Assembly (NCBI RefSeq): GCF_037392515.1
Contig: NC_090280.1
Location: forward strand, 26,727,118-26,791,117
Source of the DNA: Haliotis asinina
Lineage: Eukaryota > Mollusca > Gastropoda > Lepetellida > Haliotidae
Direction: 5' to 3'
DNA length: 64,000 bases
A program made the position numbers and the translations under genes. The notes under the pieces were generated by a model. That model saw nothing but the letters and a program-made list of their open reading frames with translations, was not told the origin of the DNA and searched no databases. Positions within the stretch are counted from its first letter, which is position 1; every line of letters begins with the position of its first letter. Positions 33,853 through 44,771 of this stretch are shown piece after piece.

Positions 33853-36740
33853 CTCGTCAAGCGTCAGAATAAACTTACAGTTATCAAAGCAGACTCACTC
33901 GCTGGGCCACTAGCAGTTAAAAACACAACAAATACAAATAAATCAATAAATCTAAACAAATAGATGAAATACTAAAACCACCAAAATATGCTCGCCCCCA
34001 GGTAAGAAGGTAGTGTGCAAAATTAGCAAAACCGGTAAGATATGCCAAGATTCAAATTCTAAACCATACAATCGTATTTTACACGATAAATCAGAATGGT
34101 CGCAATGTCCTAATGTGGGTAGTTACACAATCAAAGCAAAATAAAGTCAGAAGAATCCCCGACAAACACAGCAGCTTCTCCCCAGTCGGTTGGTTTGTGA
34201 GAGTGAGGGTACTCCCTACAAGGCTCACTCCCATTAGTGAACAGGGTGTCCTTCCATTTTATGTATTTTTTGATCGATAGGTACAGAAAATTAATTAGGT
34301 GATGTGGGCATGTCATGTTTGGTTGATTTCTGAGGATTAGGTGAATTGGGTATGGGAGAGTCCATATACTATGATCAGAGGGGATTTAGCGACCGTATTG
34401 GAGTGAAAGAATGACAAAACTCAGAGATAGATTAATGAGTGTCTTTTTTATGCATTATGAAAATGGTAATGGTAAATTATCACAAAATACCCGTCCAGCA
34501 TGTCACACATATATGCATCATAAAATGATCATTTATCAACTGAATAATACCTAAAAATTACTTTCATGATATGTATGACATCACATTTTAGTCAAAAGTT
34601 GCATGCGTTGAGCTTGTTAGATGTTTTAAAGATTAATGGAAAAGGTAGAGAAGGACACCCGCACTTGGGAACTTAGCCTGTTCCAGTGAGACGCCACGGT
34701 TCAGTGGTTACAGGTATTCGGCCTTCTGTGCTCTCTGCTTATGGTCATGTAGATGAAGATTACGCAGGCAAATTAGGTGAGGTGGGTATACTACGTCAAC
34801 AGGCAGCTGTGCAGTCAAGCAGATAGTTTGTTGTTTAAACCTGTCTGAAAATTGTTATGTCTGACAAGATAAACTATAATTAGCTGATGTTAACACATGT
34901 GATCTAACGATAGTTTTGCATTATTTAGCATGTTTAGGAAGGGATGGCCGTGGTGTATCATTTATTCTTTCATTCATTCACATATGTACTTCTTTCTTTT
35001 ATTATTTCTTTCATTCATTCACATATACTCATTCATTGTAAGATTTCGACTGATACAGTAAACTGGCTGAAGTACTGTTACACGCAGACGAAGTTGCGCT
35101 GGAAACGAACCAAGTCACTGTGTGCGCTGGAACATGATAATTGGTACAAATGGTAAAGAAAGCAAGCGAATGACCTATCACTGTTGTAGATTATTCCTGT
35201 TCTGGTTTTGGTGCTTTGGAGGGGTTTTACAAGGTCATTAGCTCACGACTGGTGACGCGCGATGTCCTGGGCAGAAAGTGACAGTATTTTGAGTTGTTTA
35301 CTTAATTACCCAGTTGGGGATCCTTAATTACTTATTTGTTCCGAAGGAGCACGGACTATATATTCTATATTTAAGTGGTTACTGGCGAATGTCAGTGGGG
35401 TTGACAAGACACATTTCAAAACAGCTTAAAGATCTCACAACGCTGTTTATTAATGTGTCCCAGCATAGTTTTTGTGTCACTGGAGTAAGGACTTTCACAA
35501 ATAACTTCAATTTCATAGCTCTGCGTTCAGGACCTATGAGGATCTGGAGTAGAACAGGGCTTCAGCAAGCGATGCTTGCCATTAAAGGTGACTATACTTG
35601 TCGTAAGAGGCGACTAACGGGATCGGGAATCAGATCAGTTGAATTTTGTGTCATGATACTCGTAAAGCCACTTTCATTCATTTACATCCTTCAAAACATT
35701 GGAAAAGATGTATTTGGAGTAAAAGGAAATATTCTCGCCCATGGGCGAGATTGTTTTTAAATCGCTCTAAATTAGCAGAATTAAGTCAAAATGAGTTGGA
35801 TGTCGTGTCATGATACTTATAAATATGCTTCAAAATGTTTTTCGCCCATGGGCGGGAGTTTTTAAAATCGCTCTCAATTAGCGGAATTAAGTCAAATGAG
35901 TTGAAATTTCTGTCATGATGCTCATAAATGTACTTTCATTCATTTACATCCTCCAAAACACGTGAAAAGATATATTTGGGGTAAAAGGCAATGTTCTCGG
36001 CTATGGGCCAAAATGTTTTTCACCCATGGGCGAGATTTTTAAACATCGCTCTCAATTAGCGGAATTAAGTCAAAATAAGTTGAAATTTGTATTATGATAC
36101 TTATGAACATACTTTCACTCATTTACAACCCCCAAAACATGCAAAAAGATGTAATTTGAGTAAAAGTCAATATTCTCACCCACGGGCCAAATGGTATTTT
36201 TAAATCAGCTCTAAATTATCAGAATTAAGTCACAATAAGATGATTTTCGTGTCACGACACTTATAAATATACTTTCATTTATTTACAAACTGCAAAACAT
36301 GGAAAAAACATGTATTTTCAGTGAACGTAAATATTCTCGTCCATGGGCCAATATATTTTTCACCCATGGGCGAGATTTTTAAAAATCACTGTCAGTTAGC
36401 GGAGTCAAGTCAAATCGAGCTGAAATTTGAGTCATGATACTTATTAACATTTTTTCATTCATTTACAACCTCCAAAACATTTATTTTGGACGAAATTAAA
36501 CACTCTCGCCCATGGGCCTGCCCATGGGCCGCTGTTCGGCCGCTGTTCGCCAATGGGCGTGCCCATGGGCGAGCGAGTTTAAATTTTCAGTTTTCGAAAA
36601 AATATTTTTTCATTTTTTCATCCTTAGCACATATTCATAATAGCTGCATGTTTATTTTTGCCAAATCTCTTGTGAGAGAGTGGCCACAGTGCGGAGAGTT
36701 TCTGGACTATTGTGAGTCCAGAATTAAATTGTGACGTGTT
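33853..36740 (-). repeat. Right arm of the foldback element
   Basis: Reverse complement of the left arm. It has a private ~390-bp block (34141-34528) and lacks the left arm's 28050-28570. The junction reads GGGATCGGGAATCAGATCAG, joining SINE tail to arm sequence, which marks a deletion with GATC on both sides. The CCCATGGGC-bearing units run from about 35720 to 36560. Confidence 0.85.
35529..35626 (-). repeat. Second-family SINE tail, reverse, within the right arm
   Basis: GGACCTATGAGGATCTGGAG, TAGAACAGGGCTTCAGCAAG, GACTATACTTGTCGTAAGAG and GCGACTAACGGGATCGGG. This is the mirror of the left-arm SINE with its head removed by the arm-specific deletion. Confidence 0.8.
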
Positions 36741-36744
36741 GTAG

Positions 36745-37000
36745 CAAAACCTGTTATTTCCCCTTTCAATATAGTTAGGCATTGTCTATGCAGTAAAACG
36801 TGTTATTTGCCTTCTCAAAGTGGTGAGACCTTTTCATCATAATGTCACCTGTTATTTGCCTTCTGAGTATGGAAAACCTCTACCCCATCGGGACACTGTT
36901 TATTTTACTCCTCATTATGGTGAAAATTTGACAACACGGTGAAAACCCAATATTTCCATTTTAACGATGGTGAGACCACGACGGTGGAGTGAAATCTCTT
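36745..37000. repeat. ~51-bp minisatellite, right side of the foldback insertion
   Basis: CAAAACCTGTTATTTCCCCT, GCAGTAAAACGTGTTATTTG and GGTGAGACCTTTTC units continue the array of 26402-26862 in the same orientation, about four to five diverged units. Confidence 0.8.
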
Positions 37001-37435
37001 TCGGCTAACAAAGTACTGTGAGACTTGAACTTGTTGAGGTATTGATGCGTGTCAAGAGAGCCCTTTTTAATCGAGAGCCAATAATTCTGCACCATAAAGT
37101 CACAAAGGAAGTGATACAAGGAGGGAACCTTGCAGCTTCAGACATGAACTGACAAGTCCATGATTTATGAGTGTGACATTATTTAACACACTGCATTAAT
37201 ATGAATATGGCATTGTGACAATGGGGATTACTTGTTGTAGCTTGTTGCCCTGTTTCCTTAGAGAGCGGATGACGGTTTATTTAACAGCTTGACTAACAGA
37301 GTAGTGTGAAATATGAACTATGTGGTCCGTTTGTCCTTGTCAATAACCTTTACAAATTATTTCCCCCTAGAGGTGCGTGTGTACGGGGATCAGAAGAGTC
37401 CTGACTCCAGAAGCATGTCCTCTCACATTCCACTT

Positions 37436-37705
37436 GATACACAGTCACTACTTACACATTCCTACAGTGATTCAACTCAATCAGCACGGTCCTACAGACT
37501 CAACTCCACCATGCTCCACACACAGCACCACAAAACACTCCTACAGACTCACATTCACCATGCTCCACACATAGCTCCACAACACAGTCCTACAGACTCA
37601 CATCCACCATCCTCCATACACACCTCCACAACACAGTCCTACATACTCAACTCCACCATGCTCCAAATACACCACAACAACACAGTCATAGAGACTCACA
37701 TCAAT
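37436..37705. repeat. ~55-bp CA-rich minisatellite
   Basis: Units of the form CTCCTACAGACTCACATTCA, then CCATGCTCCACACATAGCTC, then CACAACACAG recur about five times. The open frame across it (37313-37735) is a by-product of the repeat. The rest of 37001-38373 shows a degenerate GTG-rich stretch (37815-37920) and nothing else I can support. Confidence 0.8.
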
Positions 37706-38373
37706 CGCACTCCTAATTGGTTTCGGAAAAACTGAACTTAATTAAGTGCAATGAGTACCATGAGAACGCATGTCAAGTATCATTACAGGAAATTCGAGGA
37801 TCCTGTAAAAAAATAATGTAGTTTAGTGCAGTGCGGTATGGTGTGGTGAAGTGATGTGGCGTGACGTTGTGGGGCGGGGTTGTGTTTTGATGTTTTTGTG
37901 TTGTGTAGTGCAGCGGGTGCACCATACCGTTTGTCCAGAAAGTTAATTAAGTGACCATTGCAGCCTCTTGAAGATGGCTGAACACGAACTGTGTATTCCT
38001 CGCTTTGTCAAAAAGCTGTATCCGCCCCTGGTTACATACATGACAGGAACTCATTATTTTTGTTAAGAGGTAAGCACGTAAGGTATTAATTACTTATTGT
38101 CGTTTGGCTCACAATCTATGATCTTTGTCCGTGTCCATTTCTAGATTTATGCATTGTGTAAAACCCTGCCTCTCTATTACAATACGACTTCAACGTCAGC
38201 TTGGGGTCATCAGCGATCACAAGGAATCGACGACCTATGGTAGTCTGCAAATGACTGCATGTACTTCATTCATGATGAAATCTGTTCCCATGGGCAGAAC
38301 CCATGTCATAGTCTACAACTACATGCTGAAAGGTTTTCACACGCCATGTAATTGTATATCCATATGTACAGCC

Positions 38374-38640
38374 ATCACTACACAATTTTAATGTTAATAA
38401 TCTTAGAAAGAAACATGTACATGATAAAAATGTTCGTTTATTTCATTTTTGTAATGAAGGTTATGTCAAGGATGAGTTTGTAAACATTAGCAGTTTCTTA
38501 GGAACAGGCATCTCCCTATGATCTTAACTGTGCACAAATATGAACAACAAATGAAAAACCTGTTCAACTCAAGAACTATCAACATATTTCTAATATTTCT
38601 AAAAAAGAATTTTTGAAATTATATACATATATATATACAC

Positions 38641-38686
<46 letters not shown>

Positions 38687-39979
38687 AGATAGATAGAGAT
38701 CGATATCCATGTGGTTCTGCAATGTGAAAATATATATTTAGATAGATAGATATAGATATAGATATATAGATATATGTGTGTGTGTGTGTATAAAGATACA
38801 GACAGACAGACAGACAGACAGACAGATAGATATCCATGTGGTTCTGCAATGTGAAAATATAACAACACAACCGTACTGTAGGTCAGAATACAGCTTGGAA
38901 TACTGAATAAACTGAGAACCTTACTTCCTGTAATCTGACTGTACCTGCCTGCACTATATTCAGATCGAAGTCCTTCATATCACGCTGAAATGTTTAACAA
39001 GCAAATAGCTGGAAATTCATTTTGTTAACCTATTGAAAAGTGCATTTCGTCTACCCCATTGTCATCAGACCAATTTTTTAGATTATCAATTCTTATATGT
39101 CAGAAACATTTTTCAGAATTTCAGCTGATATTACCTATATACAACATCAGGTTTGTAGACTGTATATTTTCTTGCATACGCAGTAGTGGTGCAGCGTAGC
39201 AGTGTGACAGTGATCACTTACCTGTGCAGCTCTACCTGCTTTAACCAGGCAGGTGCAATAATGCTTGCAAAACAGATAGAAGAACAAAGTGCTTCTCCCT
39301 ATAGGTGTATATGAATTGTTATCGGGGTAAGGTAAAGTTAAATGTCTTTAAGGAATGGTTTTACAAATGCACATTTTCTGTACGTTAGGCCAGACCAATT
39401 AAAATTTCTGTTTTACAGATTTTTGTCCTCAGAAAACCTAATGTCATGGGGGTAGATGGGTAAAATCACCAGTCAAAGCATTTTTCAAAGACATTGTTTT
39501 TCAAGTTCACATTGACCATGGTGCTTGAAGCATTGATTTCTAATGCAAATATCGTCAGTTCAGTTTGAGGTCTCTGAGAATAGATACTGATGTTTTAGTT
39601 TCAACAAAGTGCCTTGCATAGTTGAAGTCTTGCTATGTTGTGTCATATGATATGATTTGTCATATACTTATTTTATTGATCATTTTATCGAAGCGATGTT
39701 TCTTCACATTCTCAGCGATCATTCATAATGAGGTATTGTTTGTGAGGCCTGCTGTTTTTGTCAAATGACTAACTTGAACCCTCTTAACCGCAGTAGCATA
39801 AAATTCATTAGGCTACCTGTGGGATTTATTTATGAAACATTGATATAACCGCACAATTTTACAAAGTCTAAATTTTAATTAATGTCAGCTGATACACAAA
39901 ATATTATCTGCAAGTACCTACTAATGAATATCATACCTGCAAGTGAATGCTACAGAGGTTATGATGCTCTATTCCACCA
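38374..39979 (+). repeat. 1.6-kb direct duplication, copy 2
   Basis: Near-identical to 19388-20997 in the same orientation. The left flank (…CATATGTACAGCC) lacks the LINE-like text that continues leftward from copy 1, so this copy is probably the derived one. It includes the same composite microsatellite block (about 38623-38870). Confidence 0.9.
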
Positions 39980-40037
39980 CAAGAGCGTGATTATAACGAA
40001 TGTTTCATACGTCTGTTCATGTGTTGTATATCTGCAC

Positions 40038-40180
40038 TGGGGCGGTGGGGTAGCCTTGTGGTCAAAGCGTTCGCTCGTCACGGTACTGAGGACCTGGTTT
40101 CGATTGTACAATGTGTGGAGTCCGCTTTTTGTGTTCCCCACGTGATAATGCTGGAATATAAAAGCGGTGTAAAACCTAAC
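40038..40180 (+). repeat. tRNA-derived SINE, forward
   Basis: GGGGCGGTGGGGTAGCCTTG, GTGGTCAAAGCGTTCGCTCG, CCTGGTTTCGATTGTACAAT and a GCTGGAATATAAAAGCGGTG end with GTAAAACCTAAC. It starts about 60 bp after the 1.6-kb repeat copy. Confidence 0.9.
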
Positions 40181-40410
40181 TTGCTATTTCTGAAATGTTC
40201 GTTTGTACATTCATGCGCTGGTTTGCACGGATGTGTCCCGTGTCAGTCATGTTTCCGGCTCATTAGTCAGTTAGACGTGAATAGATCTCATGTGATTTGA
40301 ACCTTTATGAGTCAGAGATGTGTCAGCTGCACAGGTCGCAGTCAGTGTGCAAAACTACAGATTTGTCACATGAACACTTTACAGAACGCTCGTAAATGTA
40401 TGAGTTGATC

Positions 40411-40570
40411 TGGGTGATGGGGTAACCCAGTTATTAAAGCGTCTCTCCGAGGACCCGGGTTCGTTTCTCCACATGGGTACAAGGTGTGAAGCCCATTTCT
40501 GGTGCTTGAGGGAATATCCATAAATGCGTCGTGAAACTTAAAACTCACTCACTCACCCATTCACTCATTT
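40411..40570 (+). repeat. tRNA-derived SINE, forward
   Basis: GGGTGATGGGGTAACCCAG, a short deletion in the head, CCCGGGTTCGTTTCTCCACA, TGAAGCCCATTTCTGGTG and an ACTCACTCACTCACCC tail. Confidence 0.88.
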
Positions 40571-40650
40571 ATGAGTTCAGTCAGATATGTTTGCTTTAAA
40601 AAGTTCTCACTAAGAAATACCAATAAAGATCCGAGTTAGAATTGGTCTTC

Positions 40651-40840
40651 AGTAACCCGTGCTTGTCATAAGAGTTGACTAACGGAGTCGGGTGGTCAGG
40701 CTGGTTGATATAAGTCAGGATATCCTAGTTGGGTAGATCGATGCCCAGGCTGTTCATCACTGGATAGTCTGAATCAAATACGATTATTTACAGACCGCTG
40801 CCATATAACTGGAATGTTGAGTGCGGCGTTAAGCAACAGT
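40651..40840 (-). repeat. Second-family SINE, reverse
   Basis: The + strand reads GTAACCCGTGCTTGTCATAA, GACTAACGGAGTCGGGTGGT, CAGACCGCTGCCATATAACT and GGAATGTTGAGTGCGGCGTT, the reverse complement of the family body. Internally diverged. Confidence 0.8.
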
Positions 40841-40849
40841 CAATCAATC

Positions 40850-42550
40850 CTCCTTTCAGAGAAAATGTGTAACTTTGGAACAATTACCTTTCTCCAAAAA
40901 AACGCAGACCCCCCCCTCTCCGCATACCGTGGATGTGAACGGGTCACCTAAGTGTGATCAGTCTGGATACGGAAGAGCACTTTGCATTTGGGATAAACTA
41001 CAGAATATGACCGGAGTATGAGTGTTTCGTCACGGACACAAAATATTGTTTTCGTCTCATTGACTTTGAAGTGAATCACAACCGCTTCATTTTCTGGGAT
41101 TCATGACATGAGCTGTTATTTAAATGACATGAAACCAATGTCACTGCATTAACATATTCACGTATGAATTATGAATAAACTGTTACTGATATGTAACATT
41201 ACTCTCTCTAACAAAATCAACACGATGCCTACATTCGTATTCCAGGTTATCGCTGTAACCATGGCGACCGAACACCCGAGCCACTGTTATCAACATTACG
41301 GTGTCTTGTGTGTTGTAAAGAAGAAATGTGAAATTGGTAGCAGCCTTGATAATTAATGAACAAGGACATGTTTCTTTTTGAGCAGAGGTGGGTTGTTTGG
41401 GGTAGTTTCGCATGATGTGTAAGGTCGAACACACGGGACACCCAGGGATGAGTTATTCGCTGTGAGGCAGCTTTATCCGCTCTGATACAAGGAAGTAAAT
41501 TTGACCCACATAACACTCGAGGTCTGAATATTGAGGCAACTGTATTGAAACACTCAGGTTTTTATATATTACTGAAAGTTCGAGTGAATAAAATCTGTAA
41601 ATTCTCAAAGCCCTCTCTGTAGAGGTCTTTTATACGGAAGCCGTATGGGGTTATTCAAAATCTGTTATTTGACAATGTCAAGATACTAAACTGAAATTTC
41701 AAGATATTAAGTCAAAATTTCTAGCTATGACAAGATTTCATCTCTATATCTTGAAATTTCAAGATGTGTGTAATACGTATCTCTGAATTTCAACTTAGCA
41801 TCCTGTAATTTCAAGAATAAAAACGCGAGACACTAAAGGGCTTATTGGTATAATAAAAGCCTAATTACGGTACGATCAACTAGATTTGTAGAGTTCTCAT
41901 TACGTGCCAATCGCATGCAGATCACTGAAGGCATGAGGGTATTAGCTTTGTATCACTAAGGTCATCATGACCTGCGATAAGTGTATAAATATATGGTTAT
42001 GTGGTGTAAACGATACTCTTGTGAGACAGGATGCGTTGTCATGACAATAAGGTCTGTTGCCATGGTAATTATTCAATTTTCGCGGAATATTGACTAACGG
42101 ACTAGACGGGTCTGGGAAAGGATAACCCTGCGATGCCTCTGTGTCTATGAATTGATTACCACACTCATACAAAATACACGCTTGATCCATTATCTGGTTC
42201 CTGCAAAGCAGTGTCAGGACGCTGTTGTTCGTCAACCTCGAGTATGAGGTGGTTTCAGTGACGGGAAGGTGTTGTCACGAAACTACAACTGATCATAAAC
42301 GACAACTGATCATAATTCACAATTCTTCAAGTTACACCAAACCCACCCAGACTACATCCTACTAAAACACGCCATGATGAACAGTGAATACAAGACTGTC
42401 TTATACAGTAACATCTGGTTAATCTACAAAGTGATATGTCGATCAAACAGTTGTTAGGCAATGATAGGCACAAAGTAACATCTCTTCTTTACGATCCGGT
42501 TATAGTCCCCTCCGACGACAAACATGCGGTGATAGAATAGTTACAATGTC
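40850..42550. other. Intergenic DNA, no gene recognised
   Basis: It contains a stretch rich in repeated AAATTTCAAGATAT-like words (about 41660-41815). No ORF here has a recognisable domain. Confidence 0.45.
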
Positions 42551-42557
42551 ACTCCTA

Positions 42558-42671
42558 AGACCGTCACGCCGATTCCGCACAAGGGTGCAATGTGTGAAGC
42601 CCATTTGGTGCTCCCCTTCGGGATATTGCTGGGACATGGCTAAAAGTGGCGTAAACCTAAACTCACTCTCA
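42558..42671 (+). repeat. tRNA-derived SINE, forward, 5'-truncated
   Basis: ACCGTCACGCCGATTCCGCA, CAATGTGTGAAGCCCATTTG, GGGATATTGCTGGGACATGG and AAAGTGGCGTAAACCTAAAC, then ACTCACTCTCAC. Confidence 0.85.
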
Positions 42672-42947
42672 CATGGACAGCTGGAACCTAACAGTATGCA
42701 CATATGCATCCCTTTGTATTATTTTACCAATGAGTGGTCGGGAAACTTGTTGCTGGAATGTCTAGGCGTTACAGACCCTTTTGGTGGTATTGCTGAGTGT
42801 GACAAAAAATGTAAGACGCTAGTTGCTCAAGCATTTATTTACCAGAAACAGGCATTGCAAAATAGCAAATACAGAATTAAAATAATTTGAGGATTGGCAC
42901 ATTCCATGTTTAACGAGATAGTAGAATACTACAGCATACCATGGGGG

Positions 42948-43044
42948 CTTCTTTCACAAAGCAACCTTTACTAAGGTGAACCTTAACTCCCTTTCTTTAA
43001 CCTTAGTGACTTACGATCACTAAGTGTTTCGTGGAAGAAGGCAT
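42948..43044. mobile_element. Short inverted-repeat element (MITE-like, tentative)
   Basis: CTTCTTTCACAAAGCAACCT at the left and GTGTTTCGTGGAAGAAG at the right are imperfect reverse complements around an AACCTTAACTCCC / TTAACCTTAGTGAC body. Related ACCTTAAC text recurs at 43590-43860. Confidence 0.4.
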
Positions 43045-43300
43045 AGTTCTCAATGGGAGAGAAAAAAAGTCGCATTAATATAATAAAATATAATAACAGC
43101 AAACCCTGTGTGACTGTAGTGTTAGACTTTACGCTGGTTATTCACTACTTCTGGACCAGGTGCCAAGAATGAATGCACCAGGTATTCTTCAATGCGACAT
43201 TTTGAAAAAGTTAGAAAGAAGAAAGCCCCCCTTTTTACTTCCATGCAGTTTTGAATTGTTTATACATACTGAGATGATGACATGTCAATGTCAGCATGAA

Positions 43301-43618
43301 CATCTGTGACACGTATACCGTCCCCACACCTTAACATAACATCAGTGACACGTATACCGTCCCCCATACCTTAACATAACATCAGTGACACGTATACCGT
43401 CCCCCATTCCCTAACATAACATCAGTGGTACGTATACCGTCCCCAACACCTTAACATAACATCAGTGATACGTATACCGTCCCCAATACCTTAACATAAC
43501 ATCAGTGATACGTATACCGTCCCCAATACCTTAACATAACATCAGTGACACGTATACCGTCCCCCATACCTTAACCTAACATGAGTGACACGTATATCTT
43601 CCCCAATACCTTATCATA
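43301..43618. repeat. 40-bp minisatellite
   Basis: Eight tandem units of exactly 40 bp (CATCAGTGACACGTATACCG, TCCCCAATACCTTAACATAA), starting at 43301 and repeating at 43341, 43381, 43421 and so on. A decayed continuation with CCTTAACATAGACTTACGAC words runs to about 43870. Confidence 0.95.
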
Positions 43619-43887
43619 GACTTCAGACGATCTTAGAGCTCAGCTTTCGTACCTTAACATAAACGTAACAGAAACTCAGCGGTAAGGCGATCTTAACAAA
43701 GACTCAAGGCTGTCGTAACGCTAAGGTGACCGTAACACCTTAACATAGACTTACGACGATCTTAGAGCTTAGGTGATCTTAACTTTCATACCTTAACATA
43801 GAAGTAACAAAAACTCAGCGCTAGGGCGATCGTAACTTCTACACCTTAACATAGACTTACGACCTCGTTATTCTGTATAGGCGACCT

Positions 43888-43996
43888 TCGACTTAGATTC
43901 TAATGTCGTTGTCCAGCAAAGCATAATGAAGTTGTACCTCCATAATAAATATCCTCATTCTTCATCTTCTCAACTTCTAGAATGCCGACCAAAGAG
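43888..43996 (-). other. Sequence related to the antisense ORF at 8185-8427
   Basis: The - strand encodes EKMKNEDIYYGGTTSLCF-like text parallel to EMKDEDYFYSHTASIF at 8.3 kb. It lies about 570 bp beyond the stop codon of the Ig receptor, on the same strand, so it may be an unused or alternative tail exon or part of the 3' UTR. It might equally be an unrelated repeat. Confidence 0.3.
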
Positions 43997-44404
43997 GCAA
44001 CATACCATGTCTATTCAAATACCAAGATGGTTAGCCTTGTATGAAAAACAAGATGCATAACCTATATGATCAGCAAGATGCCAAACGTTGGATGAACTCA
44101 AAAACACAACCTGCCAAGTCTCTATAAAGACTAGATGCTTATAGTATATGAACAATAACATGCTAAACGTTATATGAGTTCCAAAAATGAAACAACCGTT
44201 TGACAAAATACTTTCACAACTTAGTGTAATTCGACAAAATAAAGGAGGTAGATTCCCTACTACGTATGAGGGAAGAAAATACTGTCATGAGAATGCTTAA
44301 GTAAACTGATCGCCTTTGGGGCGAATTATAAGCTATTGCTTCTCTCCCTACGGCCAGTGCACAACCTTGTAGATAAAAACACCAATGTAACCAATGTAAC
44401 CTTG

Positions 44405-44640
44405 AGATTCTCCTCTACTCCCAATTCAACCTCCCAGGTCTTGTCTGGCAGCTGAAGATACGCAAGTGTCTTTCATCTTCACTCCTTGAAGCATTGCCTC
44501 CCTCCTCCATCTCTTCCACATCCATGGTCTTGTCCTGCAGCTGTAGATTCTCAAGGTTCATTCATCTTCACTCCCAGAGGCACTGTCGTCTCTCCTCATC
44601 CTCCTGCTCTTCCACCTCCCATATCTTGTCCGGAAGCTGT
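44405..44640. repeat. ~90-bp tandem duplication at the receptor's 3' coding end
   Basis: Three related segments occur on the + strand, each with CTTGTC(T/C)(G/T)(G/C)(C/A)AGCTG and a TTCATCTTCACTCC(…) CTCCTCCATCTCTTCCAC-like block. In receptor sense they encode LPDKIWEVEEQ, LQDKTMDVEEM and a third degraded relative. The stop codon falls in the first receptor-side copy. Confidence 0.7.
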
Positions 44641-44771
44641 GGCCCGGGGGTGAGGGCGAAGTCAATCTCTTCATATACCACAGGCTCCTCCCTTCTGTGT
44701 ATGATTGGTTGGCCGTCGATCAAGGTAGGCGATTCAAGGGCAAGATCGGCGTAGGTCAGACCATCATCATT
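44568..44771 (-). CDS. Receptor last coding exon: LTYADL and VVYEEI motifs
   Basis: Acceptor AATTTCAG|AAT, phase 0, then 67 codons and TGA at 44570-44568. LTYADL fits the ITIM pattern (hydrophobic-x-Tyr-x-x-Leu) and VVYEEI the same with Ile. The two tyrosines are 25 residues or more apart, unlike an ITAM, which supports the inhibitory or adaptor type. The end is strongly acidic (EVEEQEDEE). Confidence 0.85.
   Translation of the reverse strand, partial: NDDGLTYADLALESPTLIDGQPIIHRREEPVVYEEIDFALTPGPQLPDKIWEVEEQEDEERRQCLWE

Larger units (their letters stand above)
26863..36740. mobile_element. Foldback-like element with ~3-kb inverted arms
   Basis: The left arm (26863-30220) and right arm (33853-36740) are inverted repeats, near-identical for the outer ~90 bp and clearly alignable to the inner ends. 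The ends are AACACGTCACAATTTAATTC and its complement, with GTAG directly outside both ends (26859-26862 and 36741-36744). The surrounding minisatellite would be continuous without the insert. The arms contain internal tandem repeats, as known for Foldback/Galileo-type elements. A 4-bp target duplication does not fit that superfamily (usually 7-9 bp), so the class is open. No transposase domain is recognised in the 3.6-kb centre, so it may be non-autonomous. Confidence 0.75.

Noticed and set aside
43301..43618. CRISPR-like array (regular 40-bp repeats)
   Set aside because: Units are head-to-tail repeats without unique spacers, in a eukaryotic genome: a minisatellite.
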